Source: an uncultured Cohaesibacter sp.
GTDB taxonomy: Bacteria > Pseudomonadota > Alphaproteobacteria > Rhizobiales > Cohaesibacteraceae
DNA length: 64,000 bases
Direction: 5' to 3'
NCBI RefSeq assembly: GCF_963666525.1
Contig: NZ_OY762905.1
Span: 3,885,501 to 3,949,500, forward strand
The first letter of the stretch is position 1; the number at the start of each line of letters is the position of its first letter. A model generated the notes under the pieces. That model made no database searches. It was not told the DNA's origin and saw only the letters and a program-made list of their open reading frames with translations. Below are positions 55,228 through 63,960 of this stretch, piece by piece. The position numbers were made by a program, and so were the translations under genes.

Positions 55228-56262
55228 ATGAGACATTCCTTCTGGGCGACGGTATCCGTTGCCGCACTGCTTACGATACCTGCAAGCGCAAGCCATGCTG
55301 CCAGCGAAGTGAATATCTACTCCTATCGCCAGCCGTTCCTGATTGAGCCGCTTCTGGAAGCCTTCCAGAAGGAGACTGGCATTCGCGCCAATCTGATCTT
55401 TGCCAAACAGGGTCTGGAGACCCGTATCGAGGCGGAAGGGGAGAATTCCCCCGCCGACCTGCTGCTTAGCACCGATGTCGGCCGTCTGGAGGCCGCAAAG
55501 CAGCAGGGCATTGCCCAGCCTGTGCCGTCGGACATTCTCAAGGCAAACATTCCCGCCCGCTACCGCGATGCCGATGACCAATGGTTCGGCCTCACAACAC
55601 GGGCTCGGGTGGTCTATGCCTCGAAAGAGCGGGTTGAGCAGAACAGCATTACCTATGAAGATCTTGCCGATCCGAAATGGAAGGGCCGCATCTGCACCCG
55701 TTCCGGCCAGCATGATTACACCATCGGCCTGATTGCCTCGATGATAGTGCATCATGGCGAAGCGGAAGCCCGTACCTGGCTGGAAGGAGTGAAGGCCAAT
55801 CTGGCGCGGCGGCCAACCGGTGATGACCGCGCTCAGGTCAAGGCTGTCTATGCCGGTGAGTGTGATCTAGCCCTTGGCAACACCTATTACATGGGCAAGA
55901 TGCAAACCAACGACAAGGAGCCCGAACAGAAGGAATGGGCGGCCTCGGTCCGCATTCTGTTCCCCAATACCGAAGGGCGCGGAACCCACGTCAACATTTC
56001 CGGCATGCTGTTGGCCAAGCATGCACCCAATCGGGACAACGCCATCAAGCTGATGGAGTTCCTGTCTTCGGCCGAAGCCCAGCAGATCTATGCCGAAGGC
56101 AACTTCGAATATCCGGTGCTGGATGGGGTCGAGCCATCTGACATCGTCAAGAGCTGGGGCGTTTTCACGCCCGACAGCGTTGCCCTCAGCAAGATTGCCG
56201 ATGCGCGCAAGACGGCATCCGAACTGGTCGACATCGTTGATTTTGATGCTGGCGCCAACTAG
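55228..56262 (+). CDS. Fe(3+) ABC transporter substrate-binding protein
   Basis: A 344-residue periplasmic ferric-iron-binding protein of the FbpA/FutA/AfuA group. A signal peptide (VAALLTIPASASHA) precedes EVNIYSYRQPFLIEPLLEAF, whose tyrosines are typical iron ligands, and the tyrosine pair in LGNTYYMGK is the family's hallmark near the C-terminal lobe. TNISGMLL-type sequence HVNISGMLLAKHAPN follows. GGAGACAG lies before the ATG. Its permease is encoded 2 kb downstream; an MFS gene on the other strand lies between. No ATPase gene is in the window. Confidence 0.93.
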   Translation: MRHSFWATVSVAALLTIPASASHAASEVNIYSYRQPFLIEPLLEAFQKETGIRANLIFAKQGLETRIEAEGENSPADLLLSTDVGRLEAAKQQGIAQPVPSDILKANIPARYRDADDQWFGLTTRARVVYASKERVEQNSITYEDLADPKWKGRICTRSGQHDYTIGLIASMIVHHGEAEARTWLEGVKANLARRPTGDDRAQVKAVYAGECDLALGNTYYMGKMQTNDKEPEQKEWAASVRILFPNTEGRGTHVNISGMLLAKHAPNRDNAIKLMEFLSSAEAQQIYAEGNFEYPVLDGVEPSDIVKSWGVFTPDSVALSKIADARKTASELVDIVDFDAGAN

Positions 56263-56383
56263 GGGCCGTTGACCGGATCGGGATGAACCGGACAGATCGG
56301 CGAACAGATGAATTGAACGAAAAAAGGAGTTTTACCGAATTGGTTGAAGGCAAGCCGACTTGCCCCAAGTGGCAAGACGAGGC

Positions 56384-56742
56384 GGACTGCACTGGTCCTG
56401 CTGTCCATGGCCGTTAGGCGCACCTTCACCCAATAAGCGCTTGGCAGACGACAGATGCGATACTGGTCCTCTTGCGTCGACAGTCTGTAAGGAGCGCACC
56501 CCCAAATGGTCCCGCATTCGGTGGCATGTCAATAAAGCTGGTCCCTTTATTCTGCGCGTCATCGAACCACACGGTCTTGTGCATACCGGGCTTTTGCCCT
56601 CAAGACAGGAATGCGGGATTGGACATGAAGGCACTCGGCCAAAATAGTGGGCAAGCTGGTCCCTTGTTTACTCTCCGCCTGTCCGATTGCCTTTAATGGA
56701 TTGTGCCACGACGGTTCACCGTCGTGGCACTTTCATTTTTTT
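56384..56742 (+). ncRNA. RNA candidate with four CTGGTCC-loop hairpins
   Basis: Four hairpins share the identical 7-nt loop CTGGTCC while their stems differ. They are GGACTGCA/TGCTGTCC (56384-56406, one T-T mismatch), ATGCGATA/TCTTGCGT (56455-56477, one mismatch), AATAAAG/CTTTATT (56531-56551, perfect) and TGGGCAAG/CTTGTTTA (56648-56670, three G-U pairs). Spacing is 71, 75 and 118 bases. A strong terminator with a T-run on the plus strand ends the segment at 56742. It may be a small RNA or the 3' part of the iron-binding-protein message. The family is unknown to me. Confidence 0.65.
56703..56742 (+). terminator. Intrinsic terminator
   Basis: A perfect 12-bp stem GTGCCACGACGG / CCGTCGTGGCAC with a TTCA loop is followed by TTTCATTTTTTT on the plus strand. 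It ends the transcript coming from the iron-binding-protein gene or from the RNA candidate in front of it. On the minus strand the stem lacks a T-run. Confidence 0.92.
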
Positions 56743-56789
56743 GGGGGGCGGGACTATCTCCCGCACAGCGTCGCTTGAGAGTACCTGTC

Positions 56790-57974
56790 TCAGGCTGGCA
56801 GTTCTTCGGCTTCCCGGTCGGCACGACGGGTCGCGACCAACGTGATGATACCGGCCACCGCCGCCAGAGAGGCCGACAATACAGCCGTGCGGTAGTCGCT
56901 GTAGCTGGCGATGATGCCCATCAGCGAGCCGCCAACCAGCCCGGAAAGGAACATCGAATTGGTGTAGAGTGCCATGGCGTTGCCGATAAAGCCGCGGGCA
57001 AAGGACTGCATGAAGGAGATGCTGACCGCTGCGAAGATGCCGAAATAGGTGCCTTCGATCGCCGAGGCTATGGACATTTCTGTCAATGTCGTGATGGTGG
57101 AGAGATAGCCATAGCAGACAACGGCCATCAGGCTGGCCAGGATCATCGCGTTGCGGGCGCCCATTTTCTTCAACAGCCCCGGCGTGCCCAGAATGACCAC
57201 CACTTCAAAGAAGCATTTGACGGCGATGGCCAACCCCGGCGCATAGTCGGGCAAATGCGCTTCCTTGATCATGAATAGCGGTGCCGAGGACAGCGCCAAC
57301 GAGTTGCCAAGGGCAATGAAGAAGCAGGCGACCGTGGCGGCCCAGAGCGGGAAGTTGAAATTGCTGGCCGCTGCTGCACTGGCCGCAGCCGAATCCTGAT
57401 GGGCCGGGTGGGTGCGGCGAAATGGCTGCTTCAGGGTGATGTTCCACACCAGGAGCCAGACGCAGCCGATTGCAAAAGCCAGCTGGAACACGATCATGTG
57501 GCCATAGACGCTGGCCAGCGCAAAGCAAAGCGCCGGAGCGATCATCCAGGCAAGGGACATCATGGCGCGCACACGGGAATTGAACTTGGCCGAGTCCAGA
57601 TGGCTCTGGTCTGCATAGAAGCGGGCAAAGCTGAGGATAGTGCCGATGGCGGTGTTGGCAATCGCCAGACAGGCCGCGAACATTGTCACAAGCGTCCAGT
57701 AGCTGGTTACGAACAGCAGTGAGCTCATCGCAGCGAGATAGGCAAGGATGGAGGCGAGGAGAAGCTTGCGGATGTCCCATCCCTGATCGATCTTGTGCCC
57801 CACGAAGCGGTTGGCAGCAACGGCCAGCACCGTGGCCACAAGGGAATAGACGCTGATCATCATCGGCGACTTCTGAAGATCTTCAATGATGAACAGTCCC
57901 ATGAAAGGGACGGTTGCGGCATTGGAGAAGGAGCCGACAAAAACCAGCACGAGAACGAGATATTGATTGGGCAT
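56790..57974 (-). CDS. MFS transporter (sugar-efflux-like)
   Basis: About 394 residues with twelve hydrophobic segments, a major facilitator transporter resembling the SetA-type sugar efflux group. The first helix begins YLVLVLVFVGSFSNAATVPFMG, a loop of Ala/Ser lies in the middle (SAAASAAAASNF), and the second half begins AATVACFFIALGNSLALSS. The substrate is unknown. The ATG at 57974 (MPNQYL) starts at helix 1. It lies on the opposite strand between the iron-binding protein and its permease and so interrupts that locus. Confidence 0.87.
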   Translation of the reverse strand: MPNQYLVLVLVFVGSFSNAATVPFMGLFIIEDLQKSPMMISVYSLVATVLAVAANRFVGHKIDQGWDIRKLLLASILAYLAAMSSLLFVTSYWTLVTMFAACLAIANTAIGTILSFARFYADQSHLDSAKFNSRVRAMMSLAWMIAPALCFALASVYGHMIVFQLAFAIGCVWLLVWNITLKQPFRRTHPAHQDSAAASAAAASNFNFPLWAATVACFFIALGNSLALSSAPLFMIKEAHLPDYAPGLAIAVKCFFEVVVILGTPGLLKKMGARNAMILASLMAVVCYGYLSTITTLTEMSIASAIEGTYFGIFAAVSISFMQSFARGFIGNAMALYTNSMFLSGLVGGSLMGIIASYSDYRTAVLSASLAAVAGIITLVATRRADREAEELPA

Positions 57975-58318
57975 AGCGGAAGACACTTGCAGGCTCGCAG
58001 GCACCCGTAAGGGGGCCGTGCAGTTCAAATTTCAGGAATCGGAAAAGCCCCGCGCTTGAGACGAGCCCGTGCTTGATACGAGATTGAAACGAGAGAAGCG
58101 ATCGGGGGAGACTTGGGATATTGGGTCTACAATGACGGAAAATACTTAATTTGAAGCCAAGCGCAAGAGTAATCTGGTCACAAGGAGGGCTCACATGGCT
58201 CATATGCAGATGGCTCAGCCCTATGGAAAGCTTGATTTCGCAGCCTGATTAAAATATGTATTAATTCCTCAAGAATACGGTTTTCCCCTGAGTTCGGCAC
58301 CAGCCCCAAGGAGGTCGC
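57975..58318. other. Divergent region between MFS and iron permease genes
   Basis: About 340 bases with the promoters of both genes. AT-rich stretches lie at 58250-58290, but I find no second TGA-N9-TCA operator. No gene recognised. Confidence 0.4.
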
Positions 58319-60046
58319 ATGTCCGAAACCGCAAATGCGACCAAGACATCCGGCGCCAGAAGGCTTTTGGTTGAGGCCCGCCACCACGTCAATCTGATCG
58401 TTCCGCCACACGCCGGTGTCGGTGCCCGTCTTGGCTATTGGCTGCTGTTGCTGGTCCTGCTGCTGGTCATAGCGCCAGTGCTTTCACTGCTGGTCATCGC
58501 ATTCGGCGACGCAGGCGACGTCTGGCCGCATCTGATGTCAACGGTGCTGCCGCGCTCCGTGGTCACAACCTTCTGGCTGATGCTGGGAGCCGGGGGGCTG
58601 ACCAGCCTTCTCGGTGTCTCGTCCGCCTGGCTGGTCACCATGTGCCGTTTCCCGGGAAGGGGACTGTTTCTGTGGGCTCTGTTGCTGCCGCTGGCCATAC
58701 CAACCTATATCGTTGCCTATGCGGCGGTCGATCTGCTGGACTATTCCGGCCCGGCGCAAACGCTCATTCGCTGGCTGTTCGGCTTCAAGAGCGCCCGTGA
58801 CTACTGGTTCCCCGAGGTGCGATCACTGCCCGGCAGCATTCTGGTGATGAGCTTTGTGCTCTATCCCTACGTCTTCCTGACAACGCGGGCGACCTTCCTG
58901 ATGCAGTCGGCCTGTGCCCTCGATGTGGCGCGGACCCTTGGGGCAGGACCGGTGCGACTGTTTTTTGCCGTGGCCCTGCCGCTGGCGCGGCCAGCGATTG
59001 TCGTCGGGGTGACGCTGACCATGATGGAATGCCTCAATGATATCGGGGCGGTGGAATTCTTCGGCGTCAAGACCCTGACCTTCAGCGTCTATGATACCTG
59101 GCTAAATCGGGCCAGCCTTGCCGGTGCAGCGCAGATTTCGACAGTCATGCTGGTGGTGGTGCTGTTGCTTCTGTGGCTGGAACGTCGCGGCCGGCGCGAG
59201 CAGCGCTTTGCCACGACCACCCGGCGCTATCAGTCACTGCCAAGCTTCCGGCTAAGAGGCTGGCGGGCAGTTGCTGCCTTTCTGGTCTGCTTCCTGCCCA
59301 TTCTGCTTGGTTTTGTGCTGCCTGCATCAGTTCTGATGCGCTCGGTCCTGTTCCACTGGCGCGACAATATCAATGGCGATTTTCTGGCCGCCGCTGGCAA
59401 CTCGCTGCTGCTGGCGTCGGTCGCAGCCTTGCTCACGGCGTCCCTCGGCACGGCGCTCGCCTATTTCGCTCGCAGCCAGAAAAGCGCACTGGTGAAGGCC
59501 GTCACACGGCTATCTTCAATTGGCTATGCGGTACCCGGCACCGTTCTGGCCGTAGGGATCCTCATTCCGGTGGCGCGGCTCGACAATCTCATCGCCTCGA
59601 GCATGAAGGAATGGTTCGGCATTGCCTCAGGGCTCATCCTGATCAGTTCCGGCGCAGCGATGCTCTATGCTTACTGTGTCCGCTTCATGGCCATGTCCTA
59701 TGGGGCAGGGGAAACCGGGTTGCAACGCGTCTCTCCCAATCTGGAAGCCGCTGCCCGCACACTCGGTCGCACCCCGTGGCAGACGCTGGTGGAAATCGAT
59801 CTGCCAATGATCCGGCCAGCGCTCATGTCTGGCGCGCTGCTGGTTTTTGTCGACGTGATGAAGGAGCTGCCTGCGACAATCCTGCTGCGTCCGTTCAATT
59901 TCGACACTCTGGCGACCCTTGTCTACGGGCAGGCCTCGCTGGAGGCCTTTGAAAAGGGGGCGCTTGCGGCGCTGACGATTGTGCTGGTTGGAATTGTGCC
60001 GGTCATTCTGCTCTCCCGCACGTCGGGTAGGTCCATGCACGAGTGA
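58319..60046 (+). CDS. Fe(3+) ABC transporter permease
   Basis: A 575-residue permease of the FbpB/AfuB type, a fusion of two six-helix halves that forms the membrane channel for ferric iron. Two EAA-loop motifs that contact the ATPase are visible: DVARTLGAGPVRLFFAVALP in the first half and EAAARTLGRTPWQTLVEIDLP in the second. Length is normal. It should work with the binding protein at 55228, but the ATPase (FbpC) is missing from the window and the two genes are separated by a divergent MFS gene. AAGGAGG precedes the ATG. Confidence 0.93.
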   Translation: MSETANATKTSGARRLLVEARHHVNLIVPPHAGVGARLGYWLLLLVLLLVIAPVLSLLVIAFGDAGDVWPHLMSTVLPRSVVTTFWLMLGAGGLTSLLGVSSAWLVTMCRFPGRGLFLWALLLPLAIPTYIVAYAAVDLLDYSGPAQTLIRWLFGFKSARDYWFPEVRSLPGSILVMSFVLYPYVFLTTRATFLMQSACALDVARTLGAGPVRLFFAVALPLARPAIVVGVTLTMMECLNDIGAVEFFGVKTLTFSVYDTWLNRASLAGAAQISTVMLVVVLLLLWLERRGRREQRFATTTRRYQSLPSFRLRGWRAVAAFLVCFLPILLGFVLPASVLMRSVLFHWRDNINGDFLAAAGNSLLLASVAALLTASLGTALAYFARSQKSALVKAVTRLSSIGYAVPGTVLAVGILIPVARLDNLIASSMKEWFGIASGLILISSGAAMLYAYCVRFMAMSYGAGETGLQRVSPNLEAAARTLGRTPWQTLVEIDLPMIRPALMSGALLVFVDVMKELPATILLRPFNFDTLATLVYGQASLEAFEKGALAALTIVLVGIVPVILLSRTSGRSMHE

Positions 60047-60068
60047 GACTGAATGGCGAATGAAAGAG

Positions 60069-60086
60069 TCCCGGCCAAAGCCGGGA
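60069..60086 (+). terminator. Weak terminator-like hairpin after the iron permease
   Basis: A perfect 7-bp stem TCCCGGC / GCCGGGA with a CAAA loop lies 22 bases after the permease stop codon. No T-run follows, so it may stabilise the message or act with Rho. Confidence 0.5.
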
Positions 60087-60426
60087 TAGGTAGCGGAATA
60101 CACGGACTTGTAATCGTCCGCTTGTTCTCGGGTGAACCTCCCGTCCAAAAAGGCGCTCGAACAAAGAACCTCACACCGAAGCTGTCACCTATACATATCG
60201 TGTCTTCTAATGAAAAATGAAGTACTATTTCCCTAAATTGATCTACAATCGTAATGGTCAGTTAATTTGATCATCAATATCAGTTAAATAATCCATGTTT
60301 CAATGTGATCTGTTGAGAAATATTCTCATATTTGGTGTGTTGATGTTTTGGTGAATCGCATTGATTGAGTTGCAAATATTATTGCTAAAGTTTTTTACTG
60401 TAATTATTAGTTCGAAATATTTACAA

Positions 60427-60444
60427 TTTGAACATGTGTTCAAA
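60427..60444. promoter_or_regulatory. Inverted repeat, possible operator
   Basis: TTTGAACA and TGTTCAAA, 8-bp arms with a 2-bp centre, in an AT-rich region. The form is that of an operator for a dimeric regulator. No regulator gene is adjacent, so its target is unknown. Confidence 0.35.
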
Positions 60445-61158
60445 ATTAATATTGCTGGACCGCATGTCCGGGCCTCTTTTGACGTCAGGTCCCCGGGGGT
60501 GTCAACAAAGCCCTCGCTATCGATCCCTAAGCCCGGAACCGTCGCATGTAAAACTCTGCCGGTCTCATCCTTTCCCTTGGCGCGAAACAATGAAAAAATT
60601 TGCACGGCTGATTTCATCATGCCGGCTTCTGCAATTTATTCTTGTGGCCAGAGTGCTGAACATGTGGACTTTTCTTTCCCTGTTGTTAACCAACGACCTG
60701 CGGCATTTTCATTTGTACAATCTTCCCCCGGATCGATAGTATGTGCTCGAAATATGGGCAGATTTATGCTCTTAAAAGAAAATTGAAGTCGCGGTGAGGT
60801 CGTCACGCCATTGGCCTGTTGCCCGGAAGAGCGTTCCGGCAGAAGGCAAGCCGCAAACATGATCAGGATCGTCAGGCTTGCGTTGACGTTGGCTCGGACC
60901 TGTTTGCTGTGACGGCATGCACAGCGTGACACGCGGCGCGTGGTCGTTACCGGCTTTCATCCGGGAGCAACAGAACGGGGGGAGATATGCCTGCAAAAGG
61001 GCGTTCCGGACCACCCCTCAGCCTGCATTCCAGGGCCTTATGGCCATGGGTGGTTGCGCATGACCTGGGTCTTGACTTGAAGGTCAGGCGCCGAGGGTCG
61101 AAGTGCGCTTGATGGCCGTGAGCGAGCCGCGATTCACTAAGAAGGAACGGTTTGATAG

Positions 61159-63303
61159 ATGACAAGGACCATGCGGATCCGTATCCTGTGGAGTACACTG
61201 GCGTTCCTGACCGTGCTGGTCGGGCTGGTGATGGCTACGCCCTATCTGATCAATACCAGACTGGTCAAGAACCAGATTTCCCAGCAGATTTCAGACTGGA
61301 TGGGGCTCCCTGTCACGGTGCACGGTGAACCCATTGTCACCATTTTCCCTTATCTGACGGTCAAACTGAAAGACATCGAGATCGCTTCCAGTCTGGGAGA
61401 GGAAGAGCCGCCTCTGGTCTCGATGCAGACGCTGCGGGCGCAGATGTATTGGCTGCCGCTGCTCATCGGCAAGTTCGAGGTGCGCCGGTTCCACCTGATC
61501 GAGCCTGTGTTCGAACTGGTTCGCCAGAAGGACGGAGCCTTTTCCTGGGACCCGCGCGGCGGCTCACTGTTCAAGACCGATAACGGGCGTCTTACCCTGT
61601 CCGATCTGACCCTTGGCAATTTCCGGATCACCCGCGGCGTGGCCCATTACAAGGATGATGTCGCCGGCAGCGAGGAACAGGTTTCCGATATTAACATGGT
61701 GTTCGACTGGCCGCGCACCGAAAAGACGGCCGCGATCAAGGGAACGGTGCTGTGGCGCGACGAAACGGTCGAGTTGCAGGCAAGCTCCGGCAAGCCGATG
61801 GAGCTGTTCGCGGGCGGGTTGTCGCCGCTGTCTCTCGATCTGTCATCGCCACTTTTCAAGGTTTCGCTGGATGGATCTGCGGCTACCATGTCGAACTTCC
61901 AGTTTGAAGGGGATTTTTCCGTCAGTACTCCGTCGCTCAGCAACTTCATGCACTGGTCGGGGCGGGATCTGCCCTCCGGTCGCGATCTGGGGCCTGCATC
62001 GCTGTCAGCGCGCGCCAATCTGGTGGGAGCCTCCATCGCTCTTTCCGATCTCGACGCGAGCCTCGACAAGAACAAGATCAACGGTGTGTTGCAGCTTGAT
62101 TTCCGCCAGAGCCGCCCGATGATCCAGGGGACATTGGCAAGCGACGTGCTTGATCTGGCCCAGTTTGTGCGCGTGCCCGAAAGTCTCGATGAGCTGATGC
62201 ACTATGATCTCACCCGGAGCAAGGCCGCATCCGTCGACTTTGACATCCGCCTGTCTGCGACGGACCTGAAGCTCGGACCGGTCAATCTGGGGCGGGCAGC
62301 GGCCTCCTTGATGACCCGCGACAATCAGGTTTCGGTATCCATCGGCGAGGCATACGCCTATGGCGGGCGGCTGGAGGCCACCCTCGACATGAAGCAAGAC
62401 AGTGAGGATCCAACCCGGATGAACACCAGCCTGCGCGCCAAGGCCAACGGCATTTCGGCGGCCGGTGTGACACGTGAGCTGTCCGGAGATGAACTGCTGA
62501 CGGGCACCGCACTGATGGAGCTGGACCTGCAGGCCCGGGGTACGCATTTTGATGAGACGCTGGCCGATGCGCACGGCACCCTGTCGGTGGTGCTTACCGA
62601 TGGCGAGCTCAATCATTTCGATCTTGGCCTGTTCCAGAATGCCTTGCAGGAAGGGCGCGATATCGACAGCGAAAAGCTGCGTCAGGGCAAGTCGCAATTC
62701 GATGTGCTTTCCATACGCGGGCAACTGGCTGACCAGACGCTGGATATCGAAGGTCTGCGCATGACATCAGGCAAGCGGGCCCTGTTGGGGGCGGCGCGCT
62801 ATGGCTTTGCAAGTGGCGAGCTGGATTTCCCCGGCACTCTGGCGATCTATCGAAGCTCGGACCCTGCCAGCCATTCGACAGAAGCTCCGGAGCGGGAAAT
62901 TCCGTTCCTGATGAGCGGATCGTTTGACGCGCCGCGCATTTCCCTGCGCAAGGTGAAGGAAAATGTGGTGCCCGACAACAAGGATATTCTGGCGCCCGGT
63001 GTGCCACAGGTGATCAATCAGGAGATCAATCCGGTCCTTGCCCCCGCTGTGACACCGCAAGGGGCAGATATCACTCAACCTGCTGCTGACGCTGCCTCGG
63101 AGCAACCTTCTGATGAGAGCGAGGCTGGAACGCCGGCCGAAGGCACGGCCGCCACTGCCGAGCCTGACGGCTCGCCGTCGCCAGATCCTGTTGACCCGTC
63201 AGCAGCAATCCCGAACAAGCCTTCCTTGTCCTTCCCGCTCGAAGGGCCTGTCAATGGCTTCCCTCTTGCCAACCCAGACTCTGGCCTCAGTCTCAAGCCA
63301 TGA
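61159..63303 (+). CDS. AsmA family envelope protein
   Basis: A 714-residue AsmA-type protein: one N-terminal membrane helix (LWSTLAFLTVLVGLVMATPYLI), then a long periplasmic beta-rich domain beginning WMGLPVTVHGEPIVTIFPYLTVKLKDIEI, and a C-terminal AsmA_2-like region (ANGISAAGVTRELSGDELLTG, GTLSVVLTDGELNHFDLGLF). The last 90 residues are Pro/Ala/Glu-rich and probably disordered. AsmA-like proteins are thought to bridge the membranes and move phospholipid. It is monocistronic; a small membrane protein gene follows. Confidence 0.9.
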   Translation: MTRTMRIRILWSTLAFLTVLVGLVMATPYLINTRLVKNQISQQISDWMGLPVTVHGEPIVTIFPYLTVKLKDIEIASSLGEEEPPLVSMQTLRAQMYWLPLLIGKFEVRRFHLIEPVFELVRQKDGAFSWDPRGGSLFKTDNGRLTLSDLTLGNFRITRGVAHYKDDVAGSEEQVSDINMVFDWPRTEKTAAIKGTVLWRDETVELQASSGKPMELFAGGLSPLSLDLSSPLFKVSLDGSAATMSNFQFEGDFSVSTPSLSNFMHWSGRDLPSGRDLGPASLSARANLVGASIALSDLDASLDKNKINGVLQLDFRQSRPMIQGTLASDVLDLAQFVRVPESLDELMHYDLTRSKAASVDFDIRLSATDLKLGPVNLGRAAASLMTRDNQVSVSIGEAYAYGGRLEATLDMKQDSEDPTRMNTSLRAKANGISAAGVTRELSGDELLTGTALMELDLQARGTHFDETLADAHGTLSVVLTDGELNHFDLGLFQNALQEGRDIDSEKLRQGKSQFDVLSIRGQLADQTLDIEGLRMTSGKRALLGAARYGFASGELDFPGTLAIYRSSDPASHSTEAPEREIPFLMSGSFDAPRISLRKVKENVVPDNKDILAPGVPQVINQEINPVLAPAVTPQGADITQPAADAASEQPSDESEAGTPAEGTAATAEPDGSPSPDPVDPSAAIPNKPSLSFPLEGPVNGFPLANPDSGLSLKP

Positions 63304-63548
63304 GGCCAGAAGTACGATGTGGTCTCGGAGTGAAAGCCTATGGTCTTATGGCACCGGCGGGCGGATCGGGGCAGACTTGGGAAATTGACATCAGCAGTGG
63401 AATCGGAACAAGAAAGTGAACAGTTTCCGGTCGCTGAGCCATTGCTGGCCAGCGGCTTGTTCTGCATCCTGTCTGATGCCGGACCGATTTGCCGCTACCG
63501 GGCGGACTGTTTCATTGTTCGCTGAAGAGAGACGACGAGGAGAAAAGC

Positions 63549-63806
63549 ATGCGATTTGCAAGAATGCTGTCCGGGTTGGGCAAGGCCCTGCTTGCCTCGT
63601 TGATTACCGGCACGGTGCTGGGGTTTCTCGGTGTCACAAGCCGCGATATCTTTCCCGGCATGGCAAGTTATGTTGACCAACTGACCGATGCGATCGAGCT
63701 GACGGTGAATTGGCTGGTGATCTGGGTGGTCCCCAATATCCTCGTCGGGATGGTGGTCATCGTGCCTGTCTGGATCATCCTGATCCTCTTCGGCCCCAGA
63801 CGCTAG
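63549..63806 (+). CDS. Small membrane protein (DUF6460-like)
   Basis: An 85-residue protein with two hydrophobic segments: LLASLITGTVLGFLGV near the N-terminus and WLVIWVVPNILVGMVVIVPVWIILILF at the end. It resembles the small DUF6460 family common in rhizobia, with GKALLASLITG and the LTVNWLVIWVVPNI core; the match is by eye. AGAGACGACGAGGAG precedes the ATG. Function unknown. It follows asmA by 245 bases. Confidence 0.8.
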   Translation: MRFARMLSGLGKALLASLITGTVLGFLGVTSRDIFPGMASYVDQLTDAIELTVNWLVIWVVPNILVGMVVIVPVWIILILFGPRR

Positions 63807-63932
63807 ACAATCAGACGATCATGCGCCGGTCTTTGGGGTGCCCTGTGCGAAAAAATACGGCAGGTGAAAGGGCGCTTGCTTCGTCTTCCTGTTCTCCAGG
63901 ACTTTCTCGTTTCAAGAAAGGCATTCGAACGG

Positions 63933-63960
63933 GCCCGAACATTCTTTTGGCTGTTCGGGC
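63933..63960. terminator. Hairpin near the right window edge
   Basis: A perfect 9-bp stem GCCCGAACA / TGTTCGGGC encloses a T-rich 10-nt loop. No clear T-run follows on either strand, so it is at best a weak terminator after the small membrane protein gene. Confidence 0.4.

Larger units (their letters stand above)
60047..61158. other. Long intergenic region, AT-rich in its middle
   Basis: About 1.1 kb with no gene that I accept. A weak terminator hairpin (60069-60086) follows the permease. Bases 60180-60460 are much more AT-rich than the rest of the window and contain an inverted repeat TTTGAACA..TGTTCAAA (60427-60444). The right third returns to normal composition and presumably holds the asmA promoter. 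It could be the remnant of a transferred segment. Confidence 0.45.

Noticed and set aside
56360-56696. Small proteins in the segment after the iron-binding-protein gene
   Set aside because: Short frames exist, but the repeated element (CTGGTCC) falls in different frames and is always in a hairpin loop, so selection appears to act on RNA structure and not on a peptide.
60087-60150. tRNA-like stretch (GGACTTGTAATCGTCC followed by CTCGGGTGAACCTCCCG)
   Set aside because: The anticodon-like loop would be eight bases, the T-loop lacks TTCGA, and no acceptor stem can be drawn. At most a tRNA remnant; probably chance.
63933-63960. LexA box near GAACGGGCCCGAAC (63927-63940)
   Set aside because: The spacing is six bases instead of seven and it is part of a hairpin arm.
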